Source: Natrialbaceae archaeon
GTDB taxonomy: Archaea > Halobacteriota > Halobacteria > Halobacteriales > Natrialbaceae
NCBI GenBank assembly: GCA_003552885.1
Contig: PUPA01000147.1
Location: 1-9,594 of the forward strand
Direction: 5' to 3'
Length of the DNA stretch: 9,594 nucleotides
In this document: piece by piece, positions 1 through 6,988 of the stretch
Layout: every line of letters starts with the position of its first letter
Position numbering within the stretch: the stretch's first letter is position 1
Program-made: the position numbers and the translations under genes
Notes under the pieces: model-generated
Told to the model about the DNA's origin: nothing
Databases searched by the model: none
The model's input: the letters and a program-made list of their open reading frames with translations, nothing else

Positions 1-152
1 CAGTCCGCACAGACCGTCTCGCCGTGTTCGTCGTCGCTGACGAGCCGGCCGTCACACTCGGGACAGCCCAGTTCGTCGTCGGTCGTCTCCTCTTCCCGCT
101 CGGTCGTTCGTCGGTCGCTACGTCGTACTCTTGTGGATGTCGTGTATGGCAT
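1..152 (-). CDS. tfb: Transcription initiation factor B (TFIIB homologue), N-terminal part, cut by the window edge
   Basis: Reading the minus strand from an ATG at 152 gives 50 complete codons before the window ends. After a charged 28-residue leader there is a classic TFIIB zinc ribbon: CPEC at residues 30-33, then GRLVSDDEHGETVCAD, with Cys48 visible and the first two bases of the expected Cys51 codon at the edge. In archaea TFB binds the TBP-TATA complex and recruits RNA polymerase through this ribbon. The B-reader and cyclin folds lie outside the window. Haloarchaea carry several tfb paralogues, and the visible part does not say which one this is. It is transcribed divergently from the nucleotide phosphatase gene. 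Confidence 0.9.
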   Translation of the reverse strand, partial: MPYTTSTRVRRSDRRTTEREEETTDDELGCPECDGRLVSDDEHGETVCAD

Positions 153-229
153 ACGAGGGCGTGTGCTGTCCGGCCGAACCTATCGGAGAAGGTCGGACGG
201 GTTCGTCACCCGCCACGTTCAGTCACTGC

Positions 230-240
230 ATTGATAAAGG
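230..240 (-). promoter_or_regulatory. Candidate TATA box for tfb
   Basis: On the minus strand this reads CCTTTATCAAT, the most A/T-rich element in the divergent spacer 153-372. It would start transcription near 205, leaving a 5' leader of about 50 bases before the ATG at 152. The assignment rests on composition and position only. Confidence 0.4.
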
Positions 241-308
241 TTCCGGTATTGAGACGATACACCGCTGAGAAACCGGATATTCGTCGTCGACAGAGAGATC
301 AGTCGACA

Positions 309-318
309 GGTTAAAGTA
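309..318 (+). promoter_or_regulatory. Candidate TATA box for the yjjX-like gene
   Basis: GGTTAAAGTA is an A/T-rich hexamer in GC-rich DNA, about 60 bases before the ATG at 373. It would put the transcript start near 338-342 with a leader of about 30 bases. The match to a haloarchaeal TATA box is fair, not perfect. Confidence 0.35.
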
Positions 319-372
319 GAACGGCTCGTCGGACCCCGACGGACAAGTGTCGCCCGTCCCAACCACGGGGAC

Positions 373-906
373 ATGGAGGTCGCAGTCGGCAGCGAGAACC
401 CGGTGAAGGCGGCGGCGGTTTCCCGAGCGCTCGAACCCCACGAGCCGGCCGTCAGGGCCGTCGGCGTCGACTCCGGGGTGGCCGAACAGCCACGGTCGGT
501 CGCCGACACCGTCGCTGGCGCCGAGACCCGCGCCCGGCGCGCTCACGCCGCGGCCGCCGTCGACTACGGCGTCGGCCTCGAGGGTGGCGTCGCCCGGATC
601 GACGGGGTCTCCGGCCTCTCGCTGATCATGTGGGCGGCGGTCACCGACGGCGAGTCGATCGGCCGCGGCGGCGGTCCCACCGTCCCTCTTCCCGACCCCG
701 TCGCGACCCGACTCTCGGCCGGGGCCGAGCTCGGACCGGTGATGGACGCGCTGGTCGGGGCCGACGGCCTCGCTCGCCGCGAAGGGGCCATCGGCGTGTT
801 GACCGACGGCGCAATCGACCGGACGCGGGCCCTGGAGACGGCCGTCGTCGTCGCGTTCGGACCGTTTCTCGCGTCACACGACGCCTTCGGGAGCGGCCCC
901 GGGTGA
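373..906 (+). CDS. yjjX: DUF84/YjjX-type inosine/xanthosine triphosphatase
   Basis: This 177-residue protein has the length and motif order of the YjjX/DUF84 family, which hydrolyses non-canonical purine nucleoside triphosphates (ITP, XTP) to the diphosphate and so cleans the cytoplasmic nucleotide pool. Visible signatures are the N-terminal VAVGSENPVKAAAV loop (residues 3-16), the EQPRS...GAETRARRA helix (38-57), GLEGGV with Glu70, the ELGPVMD segment (119-125), EGAIGVLTDGAIDR (137-150) and the C-terminal AFGPFL. Family members usually have Lys-Gln-Gly before the AIGxLT motif; here it is Arg-Glu-Gly. The ATG at 373 places the GSxNP loop at the very N-terminus as the family requires. It stands alone, divergent from tfb. 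Confidence 0.85.
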   Translation: MEVAVGSENPVKAAAVSRALEPHEPAVRAVGVDSGVAEQPRSVADTVAGAETRARRAHAAAAVDYGVGLEGGVARIDGVSGLSLIMWAAVTDGESIGRGGGPTVPLPDPVATRLSAGAELGPVMDALVGADGLARREGAIGVLTDGAIDRTRALETAVVVAFGPFLASHDAFGSGPG

Positions 907-1069
907 TCCCCGACGGGGTCCGGGCGGTCCGTGGCCGGCCAGGTAATAGGCCGTTGCCGTCGGTTCGTCGGCCCCGGTCGCGGCCGGCGACGATCACGAA
1001 GGGTGGACAGTCGTGGGAAAGAACCGATTAACCGGCCGTACCAACCTATTGCCCCCACCGGGCGATCGA

Positions 1070-1094
1070 CCCGGTTCGATTCCCGAAAACCGGG
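1070..1094. other. Inverted repeat upstream of the winged-helix gene
   Basis: CCCGGTT (1070-1076) and AACCGGG (1088-1094) are perfect inverted arms around 11 bases. TTCG and CGAA inside the arms extend the pairing if two bases bulge. The repeat ends about 12 bases before the candidate TATA box at 1107, which suits an operator or upstream activator site. It could also be a transcript-end hairpin for the preceding gene, though no T tract follows. Function is inferred from position only. Confidence 0.35.
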
Positions 1095-1105
1095 AGACGT
1101 AGGCG

Positions 1106-1114
1106 ACTTAACTA
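1106..1114 (+). promoter_or_regulatory. Candidate TATA box for the 78-residue protein gene
   Basis: ACTTAACTA sits about 49 bases before the ATG at 1159. It implies a transcript start near 1135-1138 and a leader of about 20 bases. It is the only A/T-rich hexamer close to this gene. Confidence 0.45.
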
Positions 1115-1158
1115 CGTGTACCAAACCCCCTAAGAGGGTGTCGCTCCTCCGTGAGGTC

Positions 1159-1395
1159 ATGAGCAGCGCGATGACCACCGCCGACCTCAACGGCAAACAG
1201 CGGCGGATCCTCCACTACCTGCGGAGAAAGGCCCCGACGAAGACCTACTTCAAGTCCCGGCTCATCGGCGAGGAGCTCGGGATGACCGCGAAGGAGGTCG
1301 GCTCGAACATCCGAACCCTCCAGGAGGGCGACTACGACGTCGAGATCGAGAAGTGGGGCTACTCCTCGAGTACGACCTGGAAGGTCAGCGTGTAG
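1159..1395 (+). CDS. Small winged-helix-like haloarchaeal protein (DUF7123-like)
   Basis: The product is 78 residues. It has a KQRRILHYLRRKA helix (residues 13-25), then TYFKSRLIGEELGMTAKEVGSNIRTL (29-54), which reads as a helix-turn-helix, and a C-terminal EIEKWGYSSSTTWKV strand pair resembling a wing. This pattern matches a widespread family of short haloarchaeal proteins that I recall as DUF7123; the family name is from memory. A DNA-binding role is inferred from the fold. The reading frame is open further upstream, but the ATG at 1159 directly precedes the conserved region and lies just after a plausible promoter. A second in-frame ATG at 1171 would remove four residues. No partner gene is adjacent on the same transcript. 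Confidence 0.8.
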   Translation: MSSAMTTADLNGKQRRILHYLRRKAPTKTYFKSRLIGEELGMTAKEVGSNIRTLQEGDYDVEIEKWGYSSSTTWKVSV

Positions 1396-1572
1396 GGATC
1401 GTCGGCTCCCGGGCGAGCCGTCCCCCGGGGACTGACCTGTCCTCCGGAACGTCCTCTCAGTGTGTGGTCGCCGGATCCGACGTGTCAGCCCCTGGCATCC
1501 GCCGTCCGCTTGGCTCACGATCTCGACGACCCGTCACGTGCGCGGACAGTCAGTAAATTGTAAAGCTCCTAA

Positions 1573-1583
1573 CAGGTATATGC
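1573..1583 (+). promoter_or_regulatory. Candidate TATA box for the exporter operon
   Basis: AGGTATATGCG is a good TATA-like element. A start point about 27 bases on would fall near 1605, just before the ATG at 1613 of the short upstream ORF and about 80 bases before the exporter ATG. A second A/T-rich stretch, GTAAATTGTAAAG (1553-1565), lies just upstream and could be an alternative box or part of the factor-binding region. The rest of the 288-base spacer 1396-1683 shows no gene I can support. Confidence 0.5.
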
Positions 1584-1612
1584 GAGCGGCGTTTGTAGGA
1601 TCGTAACAACAG

Positions 1613-1687
1613 ATGGTCCACACGGGTCGCTCGCGTCGCTCGACGGCGGAGACGAACGTAGAAACGGGAGGGAAGACGATCGAATGA
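1613..1687 (+). CDS. Possible 24-codon upstream ORF overlapping the exporter start
   Basis: An ATG at 1613 opens 24 codons (begins MVHTGRSRRSTAETNVETG) and ends in TGA at 1685-1687. That stop overlaps the exporter's ATG at 1684 in an ATGA junction. It begins just downstream of the best TATA-like box, so its message would be almost leaderless. The peptide is basic and polar, without a signal sequence or known motif. It may be a translated leader that couples initiation to the exporter, or a chance ORF in a 5' leader. A GGGAGG run at 1666-1671 could serve as a somewhat distant Shine-Dalgarno site for the exporter itself. Confidence 0.25.
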   Translation: MVHTGRSRRSTAETNVETGGKTIE

Positions 1688-4600
1688 GTCCGCCGGGAGG
1701 GATCGCGTCCCTCGTCACCGGCCGTTCTCGCGTCGTTCTGGTCGTCCTCTTGCTGGCTACGGTCCTGATCGGGGCGGGAGCGCCGATGGTCGAGGACGAC
1801 TCGTCGCTCGAGCAGTTCGAGAGCGATTCGCCCGAGGCGGACGCGATGGAGGTGATCGACGACCGGTTCGTCGTCGGCGACGACGAGAACGCCACGGGCG
1901 TCCAGCTGATAAACAGGGAGGGGAACGTCCTCGAGCGGGAATCACTGATCGACTCGCTCGCGTTCCAAAAGGAGATCCGCGACGACGAGTCGATCGACGG
2001 GACGCTCGTCGACGAGGAGCCGATCACCGGCGTCGAGAACCTCGTCGCGATGACGGCGATCACGAACGCGGACGTCGAGGTACTCGAAGAGCGCGGTGAG
2101 GAACTCGAAGAACGCGGTGAGGAACTCGAAGAGCGTGGCGACGAACTCGAGGAACGCGGTGAGGAACTCGAGGAACGCGGTGAGGAACTCGAAGAGCGTG
2201 GCGAGGAACTCGACGACCGACAGGCCGACCTCGAGGCGACCAGCGCGGGGCTCGAAGCCGGGATCGACGAAGCGCGCGAACTCCAGCGCGAGTACGGTGA
2301 ACTGAACGAGGCCTACGACGAGAGCGCCCCCGAGTACCAGCAGGGCGCCGCCGAGATCGAGGCCGCGTACGACCAGCTTCTGGACGAGGTCACCGCCGAC
2401 GGCGACCTCGACGACGCACAGGCGGCCGAGTACGAGGAGCTCGCGGACCGGGCTCGGGCCATCGAGTCCCAGCTGTACGAGATCGAACGGACGGCCCCCG
2501 ATCCCGAGGCGGTCCCCGAGTACCAGGAGTCGAACGAGCAGCTCGAGGGGGTGTACGGCGGTGCGACGATTGGTGTGCTCGAAGGGGAGTACGAAACGCT
2601 CGAGGAGGACTCGACGGAGCTCGAGGACGACCTGGACCGACTCGAGGAGGACTCGACGGAGCTCGAGGACGACCTGGATCGACTCGAGGACGCCGTCGAG
2701 AGGTTCGAGGACGACCGGGAGCAACTCGAAGGGGACTGGGACGAACTCGAGGACGACGAGCGGCCGCCGCTCGAAGAGCAACTAGAGACGCTCGAGGAGA
2801 TCGACGACGAGGCGTTCGAGGAGGCACTCGAGGACACGCTCTCCGACGAGGACGACGATCAGGGAGCCGGCCTCGCGTTCATGCCGTCTGAGTACGAGCC
2901 GGGCTCGACCGAGGCCGACGCTCGGCTGACCTCGATCACGCAGGCGACCGGCGGTGAAGCTCTCGAGATGGGGGGTGACGAGAGCGGCGTCATCGACGCC
3001 CAACTCGAGCTCCGCGAACTCGCGAGCGCACACGACCACGATCAGGTCGTCTTCGGCGTCGGCGTGATCACGGACGAGATCGATCGGTCGATGGACGACA
3101 GCCTGACCATCGTCGGGCCGCTCGCGCTGGCGTTCGTCGCTGCTGCCCTGCTGATCGCCTACCGCGACCCGCTCGACATCGCGCTGGGGCTGATCGGCAT
3201 CGTGACGGTGCTGGTCTGGACGTTCGGGTTCATCGGCTGGGTGGGGATCGAGTTCAACCAGATGCTCGTCGCCGTTCCCGTCCTGCTGATCGGACTCTCG
3301 ATCGACTACGCGATCCACGTCTTCATGCGACATCGGGAACACCGGGAGGCACAACGTGCCTCCGACGAGCACGACACCGACCCTCGAGCCGGCGTCCGCG
3401 ACTCGATGACGGTCGCACTGGCCGGCGTCGGTGTCGCCCTCGTCTGGGTGACCGCGACGACCGCGATCGGCTTTCTCGCGAACCTCGTCAGCCCGATCGG
3501 GCCGATCCGCGAGTTCGGCGTCGTCAGCGCCGTCGGCATCCTGTCGGCGCTGATCGTCTTCGGCGGGCTGATTCCCGCGGCCAAAGTCGAGATCGACTCG
3601 GCGCTCGAAGCCCGCAGTTTCGACCGGCACAGACGCGCGTTCGGCACCGGCGGCGGCCGCTTCAGCGACCTGCTGACGGTCGGCTCGGTGGCGGCGCGGC
3701 GCATCCCGCTGGTGGTGCTCGTCGCCGTCCTGTTGCTCACCGCCGGCGGCGTCTACGGCGCGAGCCAGGTCGACACCAGCTTCGAGGAGGAGGACTTCCT
3801 CGCCGAGAGCCCGCCGGGCTGGACCGAGAACCTGCCCGGACCGATGGCCCCCGGCGAGTACCGGGCCGCCGCCGATCTGGAGTACATAAACGAGAACTTC
3901 CAGCGCGACGACGTCCAGGTCCAGATCCTCATCGAGGGTGACGCGGCCGACGGGGACGTGCTCGAACGCCTCGACGCAGCCCGGGACGAGGCTGCCGACA
4001 GTCCGGTCGCGTACACGCTACCGACCGGCGAGGCGGACGTCGAGGGGCCGCTGTCGGTGATAGAAGAGACGGCCGCACAGAACGAGTCGTTCAACGAGTC
4101 GTTCGAGGCCGCCGACACCACCGGGGACGGCGTCCCCGACGAGGACGTCTCGGCGCTGTACGACGAACTGTTCGAGGCCAACGAGGAGGACGCGACCAGC
4201 GTCCTCCACCGGATCGGAGACGGCGAGTACGATTCGGCACGACTGATCGTGGCGACCGACGGGGACGCCACCTTCGACGACGTGACCGACGAACTGCGGG
4301 CCATCGCGGCGTCGATCGACGACGATGGCGACGGGGCCGCCCTCGATGTCGGGACCGATACGGACGCCGACGACGAGGGGGGAATCGGTGCGATCGCGAC
4401 CGGCGACCCCGTCGTCAACCACATCGTCGAACAGGACCTGTTCGACACCGTCCTCCAGAGTCTGCTGGTCACGCTCGTGGCCGTCTTCGTCTTCCTGACG
4501 GCGGCCTACTGGCTAACGGGCGACAGCGCGGCCCTCGGTGCCGTCACCCTGCTTCCCGTCGCGTTCGCGACCAGCTGGATCCTCGGTACGATGTACCTCA

Positions 4601-5085
4601 CCGGGATGCCGTTTAACGTGCTGACGGGGATGATCACCAGTCTCACCATCGGGCTCGGCGTCGCCTACAGCATCCACGTCAGCGCCCGCTACACGCTCGA
4701 GCTCGAGCGCCAGGGCAACGTCTGGTCGGCGCTACACACGACCGTCACGGGGACCGGCGGCGCCCTGCTCGGGAGCGCGGCGACGACCGTCGGCGGCTTC
4801 GGGACCCTCGCGTTCGCCATCCTGCCCGTCCTCCGGCAGTTCGGGGTCATCACCGCGCTGACGATCGCCTACGCCTTCCTGGCGAGCGTGGTCGTGCTTC
4901 CGACGCTGTTGGTGCTGTGGACGCGGTACTTCGGCCCGGACGTCTCGTTCGACGTCGGTCCGGCGAGACGAGCCGTGACGACGGTCGGCGACGGCGGGAC
5001 GGAACCCGCCGAGGGGAGCGACCCGAACACCGCGGCCGAACGCGGGGGGAGGGCGGAAGACGGGAGCGAGGGTGACGAGCCGTGA
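1684..5085 (+). CDS. RND/MMPL-superfamily exporter with a heptad-repeat coiled-coil insert
   Basis: This 1133-residue protein has the duplicated RND layout. One helix (about 16-33) is followed by an extracytoplasmic domain (34-474) and five helices (about 475-632). A second half follows with a helix at 675-692, an extracytoplasmic domain (693-920) and five more helices (about 923-1095). The tail is acidic. RND/MMPL proteins use proton or cation gradients to move lipids, drugs or other hydrophobic substrates; the substrate here is unknown. The first-half motif GLSIDYAIH carries the relay Asp541. The aligned second-half motif GLGVAYSIH has Ala994 instead. Residues 134-390 of domain 1 form a long Leu-heptad coiled coil, far larger than usual porter loops. 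Domain 2 has a DTTGDGVPDED motif (811-821) like dockerin or thrombospondin Ca2+ loops, and sequons at Asn800 and Asn804. The gene is followed by, and overlaps, a TrmB regulator. Confidence 0.93.
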   Translation: MSPPGGIASLVTGRSRVVLVVLLLATVLIGAGAPMVEDDSSLEQFESDSPEADAMEVIDDRFVVGDDENATGVQLINREGNVLERESLIDSLAFQKEIRDDESIDGTLVDEEPITGVENLVAMTAITNADVEVLEERGEELEERGEELEERGDELEERGEELEERGEELEERGEELDDRQADLEATSAGLEAGIDEARELQREYGELNEAYDESAPEYQQGAAEIEAAYDQLLDEVTADGDLDDAQAAEYEELADRARAIESQLYEIERTAPDPEAVPEYQESNEQLEGVYGGATIGVLEGEYETLEEDSTELEDDLDRLEEDSTELEDDLDRLEDAVERFEDDREQLEGDWDELEDDERPPLEEQLETLEEIDDEAFEEALEDTLSDEDDDQGAGLAFMPSEYEPGSTEADARLTSITQATGGEALEMGGDESGVIDAQLELRELASAHDHDQVVFGVGVITDEIDRSMDDSLTIVGPLALAFVAAALLIAYRDPLDIALGLIGIVTVLVWTFGFIGWVGIEFNQMLVAVPVLLIGLSIDYAIHVFMRHREHREAQRASDEHDTDPRAGVRDSMTVALAGVGVALVWVTATTAIGFLANLVSPIGPIREFGVVSAVGILSALIVFGGLIPAAKVEIDSALEARSFDRHRRAFGTGGGRFSDLLTVGSVAARRIPLVVLVAVLLLTAGGVYGASQVDTSFEEEDFLAESPPGWTENLPGPMAPGEYRAAADLEYINENFQRDDVQVQILIEGDAADGDVLERLDAARDEAADSPVAYTLPTGEADVEGPLSVIEETAAQNESFNESFEAADTTGDGVPDEDVSALYDELFEANEEDATSVLHRIGDGEYDSARLIVATDGDATFDDVTDELRAIAASIDDDGDGAALDVGTDTDADDEGGIGAIATGDPVVNHIVEQDLFDTVLQSLLVTLVAVFVFLTAAYWLTGDSAALGAVTLLPVAFATSWILGTMYLTGMPFNVLTGMITSLTIGLGVAYSIHVSARYTLELERQGNVWSALHTTVTGTGGALLGSAATTVGGFGTLAFAILPVLRQFGVITALTIAYAFLASVVVLPTLLVLWTRYFGPDVSFDVGPARRAVTTVGDGGTEPAEGSDPNTAAERGGRAEDGSEGDEP
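2083..2229 (+). repeat. 21-bp tandem repeats encoding Leu heptads in the exporter
   Basis: Six in-frame 21-base units (2083-2208) and a diverged seventh (2209-2229) encode LEERGEE-type heptads. Leucines fall at residues 134, 141, 148, 155, 162, 169 and 176, and Arg at every 137+7n. Units differ mainly by synonymous changes (gaa/gag, cgc/cgt, ggt/ggc), plus one Glu-to-Asp change in unit three. The Leu/Arg/Glu pattern predicts a parallel coiled coil in the extracytoplasmic domain. Near identity at DNA level suggests recent expansion. Confidence 0.95.
2599..2682 (+). repeat. 42-bp tandem duplication in the exporter coiled coil
   Basis: Bases 2599-2640 and 2641-2682 are identical except for one synonymous change (gac/gat). 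Each encodes LEEDSTELEDDLDR (residues 306-319 and 320-333), which is two heptads. The low divergence points to a recent duplication that kept both frame and heptad register. Confidence 0.95.
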
Positions 5086-5846
5086 ACGTCGAGGAGAACG
5101 AGGCCGTCGACGCGTTCGAACGGCTCGGGCTCACCAGCTACGAGGCGAAGGTGTTCATCGCGCTCCACCGGCTCGGATCGGGCACCGCGCGGGACGTCGC
5201 CCGGGTCGCCGACGTCCCCCGTTCGCAGGTCTACAGCGTCGCCGAGAGTCTCGAGGATCGCGGGCTCGTCGAAACCCAGCAGTCGAGGCCGATCCGGTAC
5301 CGGCCCGTCGGCCCCGAGGAGGCCGAACAGACGCTTCGAACCCGGTTCGAGCGCGAGCGAGAGCGTGCGTTCGAACACGTCGAGAACGTCAGGCGGGAGT
5401 CGGCCGGCGAGGAGACGCGGGAGGACATCTGGACGGTTCGGGGTCGTGATCGCGTCGACGACCGCGTCGTCGACTTGCTCTCTGGGGCCGACGGTCGGAT
5501 CGTCTTCGGCACCCGCCTCCCGGAGCTTCTGACCGAACGGATCGAACGTGTCCTCGGAGACCGGGCCGCCGACGGGGTGGCGGTGCTCGCGGTGAGTCGC
5601 GACGATCGGGTGCGGGCGCGACTCGACTCCCTCGAGGGCGTACGGGTCACGCGGCCGCCCGCGTCCAGGGAGAGCGACCGTCGGTCGGGTCGAATCGTCA
5701 TCGCCGACTGCGCCATCCTGCTGAGCGTGGTCGACGACGACGGTAGCGAGACCGCGATCTGGAGTTCGGGATCGCCGTTCGCATCGGTCCTGATCCAGCT
5801 CATCGAAGCGGAGGCGGAGCTTCCGGGAACCTGTGGGACCCGTTGA
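5082..5846 (+). CDS. TrmB-family transcriptional regulator
   Basis: The 254-residue product starts with a TrmB-type winged helix. AFERLGLTSYEAKVFIALHR occupies residues 11-30, the recognition-helix region PRSQVYSVAESLEDRGLV residues 46-63, and a basic wing SRPIRYRPV residues 68-76. A charged linker helix (about 82-108) follows. The C-terminal domain (about 113-245) contains ADGRIVFGTRLPELL and resembles the effector domain of TrmB-like regulators, some of which have a phospholipase D-like fold. No sugar-binding signature can be assigned. The GTG start at 5082 lies inside the exporter stop (GTGA, four-base overlap), so the two genes share an mRNA and translation is probably coupled. It most likely senses a ligand linked to export and controls its own operon; that role is inferred from context. 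Confidence 0.88.
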   Translation: MNVEENEAVDAFERLGLTSYEAKVFIALHRLGSGTARDVARVADVPRSQVYSVAESLEDRGLVETQQSRPIRYRPVGPEEAEQTLRTRFERERERAFEHVENVRRESAGEETREDIWTVRGRDRVDDRVVDLLSGADGRIVFGTRLPELLTERIERVLGDRAADGVAVLAVSRDDRVRARLDSLEGVRVTRPPASRESDRRSGRIVIADCAILLSVVDDDGSETAIWSSGSPFASVLIQLIEAEAELPGTCGTR

Positions 5847-5880
5847 GACGGTTCGTACCCGACCACGGCCGGCGCCAGGA

Positions 5881-5891
5881 AGCTATTTCTC
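5881..5891 (+). promoter_or_regulatory. TATA box of a leaderless aminotransferase promoter
   Basis: AGCTATTTCTC is centred about 27 bases before the ATG at 5914. This is the spacing expected when archaeal transcription begins at or next to the start codon. It supports a separate transcript from the TrmB gene, which ends at 5846. Confidence 0.6.
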
Positions 5892-5913
5892 CCCGGCTAC
5901 GCCTACGGTAGCC

Positions 5914-6981
5914 ATGCAGATCGAACCCTTCGGCCTCGAACGGTGGTTCGCCGAGTACGAACACGGGGCCGACGTCATGCTCGCAGAGAGCGGGATCCGG
6001 AGCCTGGACGCCGCCGAGTTCGACACCGATCCGGGTGAGCTGGGCTACGTGATACCCACGAACGGCGATCCCGAACTCCGTGCGGACGTCGGCCGGCGAT
6101 ACGATCGTGGCCCAGGTGAGGTGCTTTTCACCTGTGGCACCCAGGAGGCGAACTTCCTCGCGTTCCTCGCCGTCCTCGGCGGCGAGGGTCCCGGACACGC
6201 CGTCGTCGTCACGCCGACCTACCAGGCGCTCTCGGCCGTCCCCGAGGCGCTCTGTGAGGTCACCCCGGTCGGCCTCGAACCCCCGAACTGGGAGCTCGAC
6301 GTCGACGCCGTCGCCGACGCGATCCGCCCTGAGACCCGCGTCGTCGTCCTCGTCAACCCGAACAACCCGACCGGACGGTACCACTCACTCGAGACCGTCC
6401 AGGCGCTGTACGACCTCGCCGCGGAGAACGACGCCTACCTGCTCTGTGATGAGGTCTACCGGCTGCTCGCCGCGGAGCCGCTCCCGCCGGTCGCGAGCCT
6501 CGGACCACACGGCCTCTCGACGGCGAGTCTGACGAAAGCCTACGGGCTCGCCGGCCTCCGGTTCGGCTGGCTCGTCGGCGACCGGGAGGTGGTCGACGCC
6601 GCCTGGCGGTGGAAGGATTACACGACCATCTCGCCGTCGATCTTCGGTCAGCACGTCGCGAGGCAGGCGCTCGGCGACCGGGAGGACGCGATCCTCGAGG
6701 GGAGTCGCCGGCTCGCCGCCGACCACCGCGATCGGGTGTCACGATTTCTCGACGATCACGGCCTCGAGTGGCACGAACCCGTCGGCGTCAACGGCTTCGT
6801 CACGGTCCCCGGCGGCTTCGCAAGCGGCGTCGAGTTCTGCCGGACCGTCGTCGAGAGGGAGGGTGTGGTGCTCGCACCCGGCGAGTTCTTCGGCCACGCC
6901 GACCGGTTCCGGATCGGCTTCGGACTCCCGACGGCGGAACTCGAGGAGGGCCTCGAGCGCGTCGGCCGCGTCATCGACTAG
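5914..6981 (+). CDS. PLP-dependent aminotransferase, class I/II fold
   Basis: The 355-residue product carries the landmarks of fold-type I aminotransferases. These are CGTQEANF (74-81, cofactor phosphate loop), NPNNPTG (148-154) with the ring-contacting Asn151, and CDEVY with Asp179 (pyridine nitrogen) and Tyr182. SLTKAYGLAGLRFGW follows, with Schiff-base Lys208 and phosphate-binding Arg216. RFRIGFG near the C-terminus has Arg333 in the place of the substrate alpha-carboxylate arginine. It therefore should transfer amino groups between an amino acid and a 2-oxo acid in the cytoplasm, but specificity cannot be read from sequence. The frame is open back to a GTG at 5833, inside the TrmB gene. 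The ATG at 5914 is preferred because it begins the typical MQIEPF N-terminus and sits at leaderless distance from a TATA box. No pathway partners lie nearby. Confidence 0.93.
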   Translation: MQIEPFGLERWFAEYEHGADVMLAESGIRSLDAAEFDTDPGELGYVIPTNGDPELRADVGRRYDRGPGEVLFTCGTQEANFLAFLAVLGGEGPGHAVVVTPTYQALSAVPEALCEVTPVGLEPPNWELDVDAVADAIRPETRVVVLVNPNNPTGRYHSLETVQALYDLAAENDAYLLCDEVYRLLAAEPLPPVASLGPHGLSTASLTKAYGLAGLRFGWLVGDREVVDAAWRWKDYTTISPSIFGQHVARQALGDREDAILEGSRRLAADHRDRVSRFLDDHGLEWHEPVGVNGFVTVPGGFASGVEFCRTVVEREGVVLAPGEFFGHADRFRIGFGLPTAELEEGLERVGRVID

Positions 6982-6988
6982 CCTCCCG

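Noticed and set aside
24..314. 96-codon plus-strand frame at the left edge
   Set aside because: It overlaps the tfb zinc ribbon, which is unmistakable on the minus strand, and runs through the divergent promoter region.
1066..1094. GGTTCGATTCC, resembling a tRNA T-loop
   Set aside because: The flanking stems do not pair as a T arm, and no D arm, anticodon arm or acceptor stem can be found nearby. The similarity comes from the inverted repeat.
1942..3630. Long minus-strand frames of about 280 codons opposite the exporter
   Set aside because: Their Leu/Val/Phe- or Asp/Arg-rich repeats are the complement of the exporter's Glu-rich heptads and membrane segments, not independent genes.
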